Source: Marinobacter sp. S6332
GTDB lineage: Bacteria; Pseudomonadota; Gammaproteobacteria; Pseudomonadales; Oleiphilaceae
Direction: 5' to 3'
DNA length: 64,000 bases
Assembly (NCBI RefSeq): GCF_023016045.1
Contig: NZ_JALKAP010000003.1
Location: forward strand, 363,308 to 427,307
The position numbers and the translations under genes are program-made. The first letter of the stretch is position 1, and the number at the start of each line of letters is the position of its first letter. Below are positions 19,788 through 27,691 of this stretch, one piece after another. Under the pieces are notes generated by a model. The model was given only the letters and a program-made list of their open reading frames with translations. It had not been told where the DNA came from and ran no database searches.

Positions 19788-21299
19788 GTAGTCAGCAATC
19801 AATGTATCCACTTCTGCAATCATGCGCCCAATTTCGGCAGCTATAGTTTGAGACTTTGCAGCTTCTTGCACAACATCCTGACTCTGTTCAGCAACTTTTT
19901 GAACGCTCTGGTTAATTTGCCCCGAGGCGACCGCCTGCTGCTCAGTCGCCGAGGCTATTTGCAAATTCATGCCATTCACTTCGGCAATCGCGGCTTCAAT
20001 ATCAGCAATCGCCCTGCCCGTCTCAGTCATTGCTCCCAGAGTTTCTTTTGATCGTGTCTGTCCCATCTCAATGGCTGCCAAAGTGGCTTCAGAAACATGC
20101 GCTAACCCATCCATCGTCGCACGGATTTCGGTGGTGAAATCCTGAGTGCGGCGTGACAAATTCCGCACTTCATCAGCCACGACTGCGAAACCACGCCCAT
20201 GCTCACCCGCACGCGCTGCCTCAATGGCAGCATTCAGGGCAAGCAAATTAGTTTGGTCTGAAATATCATTGATTGAAGCGATGAACGTACCGATCGACTG
20301 AACCTTTTCTACCAGCTCGGTAACCATTCGAGAAGAGTCTACCAGAGCTGTATTCGTGGCTTCCGTCATGGCAATCGCGCTTTGAATGTGGCGCGTGCCC
20401 TCGGCAGATGCACCCGCTGAGTGGGTCGCCGATTCAGCTGCAGACTGAGCGTTGCGTGCCACATCCTGAATGGTTGCCGTCATTTCGTTAGTAGCAGCGG
20501 CAGCCTGATCAGTCTGAGCCTGCTGTGCATCCATGATACGGTTAGTTGAATCACTGGCTGCCGTGAGATCTGAAGCGCGGCCATGCAACTGGCCGGAGAG
20601 CGTCCGAACAGATTCAATCAACACGGCAAACTTCGTCATCATCATATTAAAAGAAGTAGCGGCAAGATCGCCATTTGCGTTTGCAAGCCGGCCACGCAGG
20701 TCATGCTCATCGTCAAAAGCACTAACCAGTGCAATCATTTCCCACGAACGCCTTTGCTCAGCCAACATCTTGACTGCAAAAAAAGACAACACACCAGCCT
20801 CAAACACCACAAAAACGGCATGCACTGCTGTAATCGACCAACTACAACCATAGTTGAATAGCATCACTGGCACACCACCAACACTAGCCTCTGACAGCTG
20901 TAGCGCCGTCAATGCAAAATGGTGCACTGCGATCAACCCAGCTGCAGCAAGCACTGGTAACCAATCGCGGTAGGCAATCGTGAGCGCCAAAGCAGCAAAA
21001 ATATGAAAATGCATTTCAATGCGTCCTAACTGGGCCTGAATCATGGTGGCCGAGAACAGCATCAGGCACATAGAGAAAAGCACGCCGCATGCACGGGTTC
21101 CACGCAAAAAACTGTAACCGGCGATGGTCAGAGCTCCAATTGCCAACGATGCTGTGAGCGCAAAGCTGTAGGTTCCATAACCCCAAGGCACAAGTAAGCC
21201 AACTACCGGCACATGGGCCAGTAAGAGCCAAAGCATGTGACGGTCTACTCGCAATAGGTCTTGCTGTTGCAGGCCTTGGATGTCATTTGTTGCATTCAT
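19776..21299 (-). CDS. Methyl-accepting chemotaxis protein with integral-membrane sensor
   Basis: Chemoreceptor of 507 residues. Instead of a periplasmic ligand domain, residues 25-190 hold about six transmembrane helices with the conserved stretch [18 protein letters not shown] and VHHFALT, whose histidines could bind a metal or cofactor (inference). The cytoplasmic coiled coil ends in the conserved hairpin tip ([16 protein letters not shown]). The ATG at 21299 has GAGAGG seven bases upstream. It should couple to CheA/CheW; no other chemotaxis gene is in the window. It shares a terminator with the HD-GYP gene. Confidence 0.9.
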   Translation of the reverse strand: MNATNDIQGLQQQDLLRVDRHMLWLLLAHVPVVGLLVPWGYGTYSFALTASLAIGALTIAGYSFLRGTRACGVLFSMCLMLFSATMIQAQLGRIEMHFHIFAALALTIAYRDWLPVLAAAGLIAVHHFALTALQLSEASVGGVPVMLFNYGCSWSITAVHAVFVVFEAGVLSFFAVKMLAEQRRSWEMIALVSAFDDEHDLRGRLANANGDLAATSFNMMMTKFAVLIESVRTLSGQLHGRASDLTAASDSTNRIMDAQQAQTDQAAAATNEMTATIQDVARNAQSAAESATHSAGASAEGTRHIQSAIAMTEATNTALVDSSRMVTELVEKVQSIGTFIASINDISDQTNLLALNAAIEAARAGEHGRGFAVVADEVRNLSRRTQDFTTEIRATMDGLAHVSEATLAAIEMGQTRSKETLGAMTETGRAIADIEAAIAEVNGMNLQIASATEQQAVASGQINQSVQKVAEQSQDVVQEAAKSQTIAAEIGRMIAEVDTLIADYKTR

Positions 21300-21370
21300 A
21301 CGTATACCTCTCATCCAAACCCGCGTTAGGCTGGCTTGCTCAAAATTCGTTCGAAACCCCTATTTACGGC

Positions 21371-21949
21371 TTAACTTCGGTCCACGCCAATAAGCCGCGC
21401 AAGATCGTCGTTAACCCGCGGTAAATCCAACTCGGGCGAGGCATATAAAAGCTGTCTACGGTTGCCTTCTGTTACAACGTAGAGTCTAGCCCCGTGGTTG
21501 ATCTCTCCGGTTACTGCGCCTTCGTTGGTAGCAAAATCACCATATCGATCAGCCAGCGCCTGAGCTTGCCGGAAATCAGTTGGCCGTACCGCCCTAAAAT
21601 TCTTGCCCAGTGCCACCATCACCCGGTTCAACTCCCGCTGACTGTCGTTTTCAGGGTCCAGAGTCACAAACACAAAGTTTACGGGTCGATCGAGCCACTG
21701 ATCGTGTAGAGCTTTTAGGTTAATTAGTTGCAGCGGGCAGACAGTGCCGCAACTCCGATAACCAAAAAACACCACATTCAACCCTTTCTCGGGCACACTC
21801 GCACCGGGCAACGGAGGAACAGGCACATCAGTTTTATAGCCGTAATAGCCAGACGTTCCGCCCCATTCACTCGATAACCCCTGAAAAAACGGCAAAACGG
21901 CGGCCAACACGAGGGCTGTCAGTATAAGAATGGCGGAGGCAGGTTTCAT
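21371..21949 (-). CDS. SCO1/SenC family protein
   Basis: Membrane-anchored thioredoxin-fold protein of 192 residues. The copper or redox motif CGTVC sits in FFGYRSCGTVCPLQL and the distal histidine in GEINHGARLYVV, the ligand set of SCO proteins that deliver copper to cytochrome oxidase CuA or act as thiol reductases. Residues 5-25 form the membrane anchor. The ATG at 21949 starts just before the anchor. No oxidase genes are nearby, so it is an orphan copy whose partner cannot be inferred. Confidence 0.85.
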   Translation of the reverse strand: MKPASAILILTALVLAAVLPFFQGLSSEWGGTSGYYGYKTDVPVPPLPGASVPEKGLNVVFFGYRSCGTVCPLQLINLKALHDQWLDRPVNFVFVTLDPENDSQRELNRVMVALGKNFRAVRPTDFRQAQALADRYGDFATNEGAVTGEINHGARLYVVTEGNRRQLLYASPELDLPRVNDDLARLIGVDRS

Positions 21950-22096
21950 AATGTGAGTTTCGCCATGGGAGTTTAGATGAGCCTTATACAACGACTGCGG
22001 GCTTCATAAGGATTTACGGCCATTTCGGCATATTCTTTAAGCATCATTTTTGCGATCATAAAGCCTATTTATACTGAAGCAGGATCGCCACAAAAT

Positions 22097-23551
22097 ATGA
22101 AACACGATTGTCACTACCACCCCGGCGACCCTGCCAAATGGCACTGCGGCGAATGCCAAGTGCATTACTGCACCCGCTGCATGCCCGATGCCGACACCCG
22201 GCAGCGACGAGGGCTTTGCCCTTCATGCAGCAAAGCCATGCGGTATTTGGGTGCAGCGACGGAAGTTGTACCTTTCTGGAACCGGATTGGATCGTTTTTT
22301 CGCTATCCGTTTCACACAGACCCACTGATTGTTATTGCTATCTGCACATTAGTTCCGCTTTTGGCCCCTGCCAATCTAATTGGAATTGTGATTTGGTTGG
22401 TGCTGGCATTGGCGCTGTTCAAGTACACCTATGCGGTCATCAATCACACAGCGGAAGGCCATTTAGCGCCACCCTCTGTTTCAGTGGCCTTCACCGGTAG
22501 CGGGTTTAACATTGTTATTCTCCAATTGCTGGTATTCATTGTAATGGGCGGTTTGGTTGGCGCAGCCGCTATGGTGGGTGGCCCATTGCTAATGCTGCTG
22601 GCACTGGCTTTCGTGGTTCTCGCGCTTCCCGCCAGCATTATGGTGTTGGCCATGGAGCGCTCTGTGGGCGCTGCGGTGAACCCGATGAATTTAGCAGTAC
22701 TCATCTCCCGCATTGGCACCCCCTATTTCCTCTTGTACGGTTACCTTATTCTGCTGACTCTCGCCTCAGGCGTGGCTCAAGACTTTGCATACAACCACTT
22801 TCCGTTTTGGTTTTCACAGCCTCTGTCGGGCTTTTTGAACAGTACCTTCACTCTGATTCTGTTCAATATGCTTGGTTACCTGCTATTCCAGTATCAGGAA
22901 GAGTTAGGCTTCGCTTCGGATCTTCATGATGAACCCTCTGGTGAGGATATGCACCAACGGGATCGCGGTGCACGCTTTGATGCGGATATTGATATGAACC
23001 TAAAGGACGGCAACTATGATCGGGTTCAGGGCATGTTGAAGGAAGCCTTAAAACGTAACCGCAACGACCCTGTGCGTATTGGTCAGTTGTACCAGTTGTT
23101 GAAAGCCAAAAATGATACAACGGAGCTTTATCAATACCATCCCAGAATTCTGGGGTGGCTGGCAGACCGCAATGACGGCGACGGAATAACCTCGGTGTTG
23201 GTCATGCTGGAGCAGGCAGAGCCGGGCTTTAAACTGGATGACCCGGAGCTGGCCGTGCGCTGTGCCCGCTGCTTGTATCAACGGGGTCAATATAAGCCCG
23301 CCATACGGCTGTTGCAGGACTTCCATAAGCGCTTCCCAGACAGCGATGAGCTGGCCCCGGCTTATCTGCTTGTTGCGCAAAGTCTTGCTAACGGGCTGAA
23401 CCAGTGGGAGAAGGCGACGGCATTTTTAACGTTTATTCAGAAGCGCTGTGAGAGCCACCCACTGCATGAACAGGTTCCGGTGTTTTTGGCGCAGGCTGAG
23501 AAGCGGGAATTGCTTAAGGGGCCCAGGGCTTCATTCGCAATGCCTGATTAG
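22097..23551 (+). CDS. B-box-like zinc finger, membrane and TPR-like protein
   Basis: Unrecognised 484-residue protein with three parts. Residues 1-50 have paired Cys/His (CHYHPGDPAKWHCGECQVHY, CTRCM, CPSC) like a B-box zinc finger. Residues 75-285 contain about six hydrophobic helices. Residues 300-475 are helical with TPR-like spacing (LKDGNYDRVQGMLKEALKRN, RCLYQRGQYKPAIRLLQDF, YLLVAQSLANGLNQWEKA). It converges on a rhomboid protease gene that also has a helical-repeat tail, hinting at a shared membrane protein-quality role (inference). The TAG stop abuts the intergenic repeat at 23551. Confidence 0.75.
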   Translation: MKHDCHYHPGDPAKWHCGECQVHYCTRCMPDADTRQRRGLCPSCSKAMRYLGAATEVVPFWNRIGSFFRYPFHTDPLIVIAICTLVPLLAPANLIGIVIWLVLALALFKYTYAVINHTAEGHLAPPSVSVAFTGSGFNIVILQLLVFIVMGGLVGAAAMVGGPLLMLLALAFVVLALPASIMVLAMERSVGAAVNPMNLAVLISRIGTPYFLLYGYLILLTLASGVAQDFAYNHFPFWFSQPLSGFLNSTFTLILFNMLGYLLFQYQEELGFASDLHDEPSGEDMHQRDRGARFDADIDMNLKDGNYDRVQGMLKEALKRNRNDPVRIGQLYQLLKAKNDTTELYQYHPRILGWLADRNDGDGITSVLVMLEQAEPGFKLDDPELAVRCARCLYQRGQYKPAIRLLQDFHKRFPDSDELAPAYLLVAQSLANGLNQWEKATAFLTFIQKRCESHPLHEQVPVFLAQAEKRELLKGPRASFAMPD

Positions 23552-23663
23552 GCAATCTGGGTGTGGTGCATTTCCAAAACCGTGCGGAGCCATGGATGGC
23601 GGAGCCGAGCGTACAGGGAGGTATTCACAGCGTGTTTTGGAAATGCACCACACCCAGATTGCC
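23551..23663 (+). repeat. Hairpin-cradled repeat, copy A (short core)
   Basis: Two perfectly complementary 30-base arms (23551-23580 and 23634-23663) enclose a 53-base core (23581-23633) starting cgtgcggagccatgg and ending gtattcacagcgt. The core matches copy C (45227) at 52 of 53 positions. The arms match other copies only in their innermost bases (ccaaaac / gttttgg). The element fills the whole gap between two convergent genes, its first base being the last base of the left gene's stop codon. The core contains an 8-base direct repeat, gcggagcc. Confidence 0.9.
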
Positions 23664-23671
23664 GTAAACCA

Positions 23672-25120
23672 TCAGCTTGCATGAAGCAGCTGACGGTAGT
23701 GCTGGGCCTTCGGAGCCATCTGCAATTTCTCGAACTCTTCTACAAGTAAACGACAGGCTTCTGACGTCAATAACGGATCATCAGCTCCACGCAAACGCTC
23801 GAAAGCCTTTTCTGCCGCCTTCATGTCGTGCTGCTTTAGGCTGGCAAACAACACTCTATTGTGATCCTCCGCAGCAAGCGGGTGGTGTTCCTCGCCTTTC
23901 CTCAGGTATTCCTGCCACACGGCAACCATCTGCTCTGGCTGTCTACGGCTCTGGGCATCGTTCATTAATTCACGGGTGCGGGACTGGTACTCAGGTAAGT
24001 CCGGGCGCAGTTTGGCGAGGTTATACAGATGCTCCAGCAATATTGGCCGGTCGGAGTAGTTCTCACGCAATGCCTCAAACTGGCGCCGGGCCAGATCAAA
24101 ATCCATGCGCCCGAGGCTAGCCATAGCTTGGGCATAGCCGGTGGTAAAGCGTTCGTCTTGCTCACTTTCTTCCGGCTCGAAAAACTCTTCCCGTACCTGC
24201 AGCCAGCTTTTGCCTAGCAGCCAAACCAGTCCGGCGCCCGCTAGCAAACCGCCAGCGTGGGCCATGTAGGCAACGCCCGTGGCGCCCGCAAACCAGTAGT
24301 CGTAGATTTCTTTACCCAGCCACACGGGCAAGATGGCCAGTGCAGGGGCACGGAAATAATTAAAGTACACGCCAAGGAAGTAGAAGAAGCGGATTTTCTG
24401 CAGACCATAGATGGCTACATACATTCCCATCAGGCCGGAAATAGAGCCGGAAGCCCCCACCAAGGGAATAAAACTTCCTAGCGAAAAGGCCGTAAAAACA
24501 ACGCCAGACAAAGCACCGCAGGCAAGATAAGCCAGCAAGAACCGGCCCGGGCCAAGGGCTTTTTCTACCGTAAAACCGAGCAGGAATAGGAAGAGCAAGT
24601 TACCGATAATATGTCCCCAGCCGCCGTGCAGGAACTGGTAGGTAATCAGGGTGTAAAGCGACAGTTTTGCGGGGACAAGCCCTAGCTGGTTGGCACTTAG
24701 GCGTTGGATGTAGGTTTCTTCAATGATGCTGCGCTGTTCCAACCAGTGCATACGCTCTGCAGGCGCCCATATTATGTCGCGATTTTGCAGCAAATACTGG
24801 TAGAACTCACGGTCCATAAGCAGGCTGACAGAAAGCCAGAAGTCATCTCCTTCCTCTCTCAGTTGCTGAAACTGCCGTAACTCAAGAGCACGCTCATCCT
24901 CGCCCTCAAAGCGGATTTTTCGTTGCAGATAGTCCTCATAAGCTGGCTCTTCCAGTTGCGGCAGCCCAGCATCCACATAAACATCTACTGCTTGTTCAAG
25001 TTTGCGACTGTCTCCTCCTTGATAAAACAGGAAAACCAACAAACACGCGAACATCAACCCAAGGGTCACCCAGGGCGGGCGCTTCCAGTTAATGGCATTC
25101 TCAGCAGGAATAATCAGCAT
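23672..25120 (-). CDS. Rhomboid-family intramembrane serine protease with helical tail
   Basis: Rhomboid protease of 482 residues. The catalytic serine is in LVGASGSISGLMG and the histidine in MAHAGGLLAGAG, the canonical dyad; HGGWGHIIGNLLFLF is the conserved second helix region. An N-terminal helix (about 14-34) and a 120-residue soluble insertion precede the core, and about 150 helical residues with TPR-like character follow it. Substrate is unknown. The gene converges on the zinc-finger/TPR membrane protein across repeat copy A. Confidence 0.88.
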   Translation of the reverse strand: MLIIPAENAINWKRPPWVTLGLMFACLLVFLFYQGGDSRKLEQAVDVYVDAGLPQLEEPAYEDYLQRKIRFEGEDERALELRQFQQLREEGDDFWLSVSLLMDREFYQYLLQNRDIIWAPAERMHWLEQRSIIEETYIQRLSANQLGLVPAKLSLYTLITYQFLHGGWGHIIGNLLFLFLLGFTVEKALGPGRFLLAYLACGALSGVVFTAFSLGSFIPLVGASGSISGLMGMYVAIYGLQKIRFFYFLGVYFNYFRAPALAILPVWLGKEIYDYWFAGATGVAYMAHAGGLLAGAGLVWLLGKSWLQVREEFFEPEESEQDERFTTGYAQAMASLGRMDFDLARRQFEALRENYSDRPILLEHLYNLAKLRPDLPEYQSRTRELMNDAQSRRQPEQMVAVWQEYLRKGEEHHPLAAEDHNRVLFASLKQHDMKAAEKAFERLRGADDPLLTSEACRLLVEEFEKLQMAPKAQHYRQLLHAS

Positions 25121-25213
25121 GGGCGGTCACAATTCATCATAATCTGTCCGTGAAAAACTGTTTTCTATCATACCAGTGTCTTATTTTCGCGCTTTAATGA
25201 TTTTCAGCGAAAC

Positions 25214-25232
25214 GGTCTAGGTACACTAGACC
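25214..25232. promoter_or_regulatory. Perfect dyad, candidate operator
   Basis: Seven-base perfect inverted repeat ggtctag, gtaca spacer, ctagacc, lying in the divergent spacer between the rhomboid gene and the OmpA-domain gene. The size and symmetry fit a dimeric regulator site. No regulator is assigned. Confidence 0.4.
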
Positions 25233-25246
25233 ATCCGCCAATTACC

Positions 25247-25283
25247 GTTATTCCCACTCTGGGTAATAGTGAGCGGGAATAAC
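25247..25283 (+). repeat. Inverted repeat in leader of OmpA-domain gene
   Basis: Nine-base perfect arms (gttattccc / gggaataac) separated by 19 bases that themselves pair (cact / agtg). It lies 37 bases before the ATG of the OmpA-domain gene, so it may be a leader hairpin or an operator. Confidence 0.45.
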
Positions 25284-25319
25284 AAGAAAAACCAGAGACC
25301 TGGAACAAGGACACTGCAG

Positions 25320-25760
25320 ATGACTGTACTCGTATTGGACAACCCGGAGTTAATGGCTAAAGCAGCCGTGGCCTCAAGTTTTAATACAGCGGATCTTTTT
25401 ACTGACACACAGCGCCCACACCGCATGAGGTTCCATTACGGCTTTAACAAGCACGCTTTGGAAAGCTCAGACACGGCAATCATGCGTCAGCATGCGGACT
25501 ACCTGAAGCAGCATCCGTCTGTAAGCGTTCGCATTCATGGTCATTCTGATAATTTTGGCGCAGAGGACTACAACCGTTTTTTATCCCGACAACGAACTAA
25601 CGCTGTCGTCAGGTTTCTGGTTCAGGAAGGGGTGCCTGAATCGCGCATTCTCGTTGCCAGTTGGGGCTCAAGCCGACCCTTCACAACTCCGGATGACCGG
25701 GCCGCCAATCGCCGGGTAGAGATAGAATATTTAACCAGCGATATGGCGAAAGCTCTCTAA
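25320..25760 (+). CDS. OmpA-domain protein without signal peptide
   Basis: Protein of 146 residues whose last 110 match the peptidoglycan-binding OmpA/MotB fold: FHYGFNKHALES, SVSVRIHGHSDNFGAEDYNRFLS, RQRTNAVVRFLVQEGV and DDRAANRRVEIEY, with the arginine and aspartate used to bind diaminopimelate visible. The N-terminus (MTVLVLDNPELMAKAA) is not a signal peptide and has no lipobox, nor does a 17-residue longer reading from a GTG at 25269. The ATG at 25320 has AAGGA eight bases upstream. Either it is exported by another route or acts in the cytoplasm. Confidence 0.8.
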   Translation: MTVLVLDNPELMAKAAVASSFNTADLFTDTQRPHRMRFHYGFNKHALESSDTAIMRQHADYLKQHPSVSVRIHGHSDNFGAEDYNRFLSRQRTNAVVRFLVQEGVPESRILVASWGSSRPFTTPDDRAANRRVEIEYLTSDMAKAL

Positions 25761-25831
25761 ACGAGCCAAGAACTAAACAAGCCAAGAGTCGGGGGCCAAA
25801 GTACATGGCCCCAGAGATTTAACTCAGACAA

Positions 25832-26233
25832 TCAGCCGTTTACCTGCCAAACATTCCACAACAACAAAATTGCTGCTGCCAGAATGGCAAGCCACGTCAT
25901 TACAATGCCAATTGCCCGCGCTATGTGTTCCTCTCCATGGCCATTGATCATGCCCCAAGCATGCAGAAGGCGGCCAACTGCCAGAGTCATACCAGTCCAG
26001 TAAATAAGACCACTTGCCACACCGTTCAACTCTGCGATCCCCAACATAATAAGTCCGATGGGGGCGTACTCCACAAGATTGCCGTGGGCACGAACGGCGG
26101 CTTGAAAATCAGGGTTATCAGTAACACCCATGCCTTTTTTATACTTCAGGCGAAACCTAACCACGTGGCCTGAAAGCACCAACAGCAATATACCGAGTAC
26201 AGCGGCAAACACTCCCGTAACAGGTACGATCAT
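25832..26233 (-). CDS. MAPEG family membrane protein
   Basis: Integral membrane protein of 133 residues with four hydrophobic helices. The family motif RAHGNLVEYAP is intact, as in bacterial YecN-type MAPEG proteins related to microsomal glutathione transferases. Enzyme activity of this bacterial branch is generally not established. The ATG at 26233 has AGGAAG upstream. It lies downstream of the plsC-like gene on the same strand, about 58 bases apart. Confidence 0.88.
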   Translation of the reverse strand: MIVPVTGVFAAVLGILLLVLSGHVVRFRLKYKKGMGVTDNPDFQAAVRAHGNLVEYAPIGLIMLGIAELNGVASGLIYWTGMTLAVGRLLHAWGMINGHGEEHIARAIGIVMTWLAILAAAILLLWNVWQVNG

Positions 26234-26291
26234 ATTCAGTTCTTCCTAGGTTGGTTGAAAACAGCCCGTACGCCGCAACCCGATAATAATG

Positions 26292-26990
26292 TTAGAGGCT
26301 GGCAATAACCTCCGCCATTTCTTTGTGGCAACGTGCGACCAGAGCAGGAACGTCTTCAGTGGTAAGGCCTACGGTTTCTATCGGGGGCAGAATCCGCATA
26401 GTAACCGGCTCACGCCGGGCCAGCCACCCCATTGTTTTATTCCGGTACTCGGCTGTGCACACCATAACAATTGGCGCCCCTGCGGTCACCGCTGCGTAGA
26501 AGGCGCCTTTTTTGAATTTCTGTAGACCACGGCCCCTGCTTCGCGTGCCTTCTACAAAAACCCACAGGCTTTTATTCTCGCGGGTGATCGCCTCGCTGGT
26601 GGCTTGCATGACTGCAACGGCTTTGCGGGAGCGGGCACGGTTCAATATCACATTGCCGCCGAGCCAGAATGCCCAGCCAAAAAACGGAACCCATACCAGT
26701 GAGGACTTGCCCACAGTTACGGTGCGAGGCGCTACCAGATCTCCCACCACAAAAAGATCATCGTTGTATTGGTGATTGCAAATTGCCACGACAGGCCGAT
26801 CCTGAGGCATGTTTTCCACACCTTCCACTGGCCGCTCCATACCGAGTATTACGCGGCCGGTGCGTGCCAATGCAATGGCCAATAGTCGGTTATTATCCGG
26901 GTTGAACGGCCTGGCAATAAAGAACGGCAAGGCGAGTATGCAAAGCACGGGAACACTCAACCAAGCCAAAACACTTCTAATAAAGCCCAT
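26292..26990 (-). CDS. 1-acyl-sn-glycerol-3-phosphate acyltransferase (PlsC-like)
   Basis: Membrane acyltransferase of 232 residues for phospholipid synthesis, transferring an acyl chain to lysophosphatidate. The HX4D motif is NHQYNDD, and FVEGTRSRGRG is the glycerol-phosphate-binding block. An N-terminal helix (about 5-25) anchors it. The terminal LARCHKEMAEVIA is usual for the family. Whether it is the main PlsC or a paralogue cannot be decided here. Confidence 0.88.
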   Translation of the reverse strand: MGFIRSVLAWLSVPVLCILALPFFIARPFNPDNNRLLAIALARTGRVILGMERPVEGVENMPQDRPVVAICNHQYNDDLFVVGDLVAPRTVTVGKSSLVWVPFFGWAFWLGGNVILNRARSRKAVAVMQATSEAITRENKSLWVFVEGTRSRGRGLQKFKKGAFYAAVTAGAPIVMVCTAEYRNKTMGWLARREPVTMRILPPIETVGLTTEDVPALVARCHKEMAEVIASL

Positions 26991-27037
26991 ACGACAAACT
27001 CTGCATCAGGATTTTGGCGCACAAGTGTACGCCAAGT

Positions 27038-27691
27038 TTATAGGCCTGCAACAGTGTCAATTTCGTCCAATATGGCCTGACTATAAAGAACCTGATTGTG
27101 ATCACTTTCTAAACTTTCTACATCGACTACACGGGCGGCACCCTCTGCGCGGGCCTCCACCACGTAGCGCAGCGGGCCACCGGCATCCATGCTGTCGAAG
27201 GGATAACAGGTAACCAGCAAAAGAGTACCTGCAGGCAGTTTATGAGTGTCGATGAGCTCTGTACGACTATCTACAACTCTTGTGGTTTGCACCCGATACT
27301 CTTTCCAGAGTCCGTCGCGGCTTTGAAGCCGCAGTTCATTGCCGAGCTCTAGCTGTTTCAGGGGCCGGAAATGGGTGTCTCGGTGCCCGGCAATAACAAC
27401 CGCTTCCTGCTGGCCACCGCCACCCATCATCTGCCCCGGCCCAAAGGCCAAGCTCTCACCGTGAACGCCCGCCAATACAATCATCGAACTGCCAAGCTCC
27501 GGCATAGACAGCTTCGCCACCGGCCAGGTATCGGCCCAAGGCCAAGGCCGGGATTCGGTTTGTCGGGCCTGACTCTCAGCCCAGGCAATTTCCAGCAACT
27601 CCTGAGCCACCACTGCTTTTACAGGAACCCATAATCCGAACAGCAACAGCATGGAAGAACTCGTGATCAACAATAGTAGCGAACGGTTCAT
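27038..27691 (-). CDS. Class GN (marine proteobacterial) sortase
   Basis: Transpeptidase of 217 residues with an N-terminal membrane helix. Catalytic residues are visible: histidine in VVIAGHRDTHF, cysteine in LLLVTCYPFDS, arginine in GGPLRYVVEAR. This is the sortase type found in Gram-negative marine bacteria with one dedicated substrate. It overlaps the stop of its target gene by ATGA, and the adjacent divergent genes encode the dedicated two-component system. It should cleave the PxT-type signal of the upstream protein at the inner membrane; what the target is joined to is unknown. Confidence 0.92.
   Translation of the reverse strand: MNRSLLLLITSSSMLLLFGLWVPVKAVVAQELLEIAWAESQARQTESRPWPWADTWPVAKLSMPELGSSMIVLAGVHGESLAFGPGQMMGGGGQQEAVVIAGHRDTHFRPLKQLELGNELRLQSRDGLWKEYRVQTTRVVDSRTELIDTHKLPAGTLLLVTCYPFDSMDAGGPLRYVVEARAEGAARVVDVESLESDHNQVLYSQAILDEIDTVAGL

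Noticed and set aside
23448..23749. Short ORFs across repeat copy A (and similar ones at 29543 and 45234)
   Set aside because: The recurring peptide pieces come from translating the repeat core in different frames. They are products of the repeat, not genes.
25792..25812. Hairpin ggggcca / tggcccc between OmpA-fold and MAPEG genes
   Set aside because: Only seven pairs and no U run on either strand; too weak to call a terminator.
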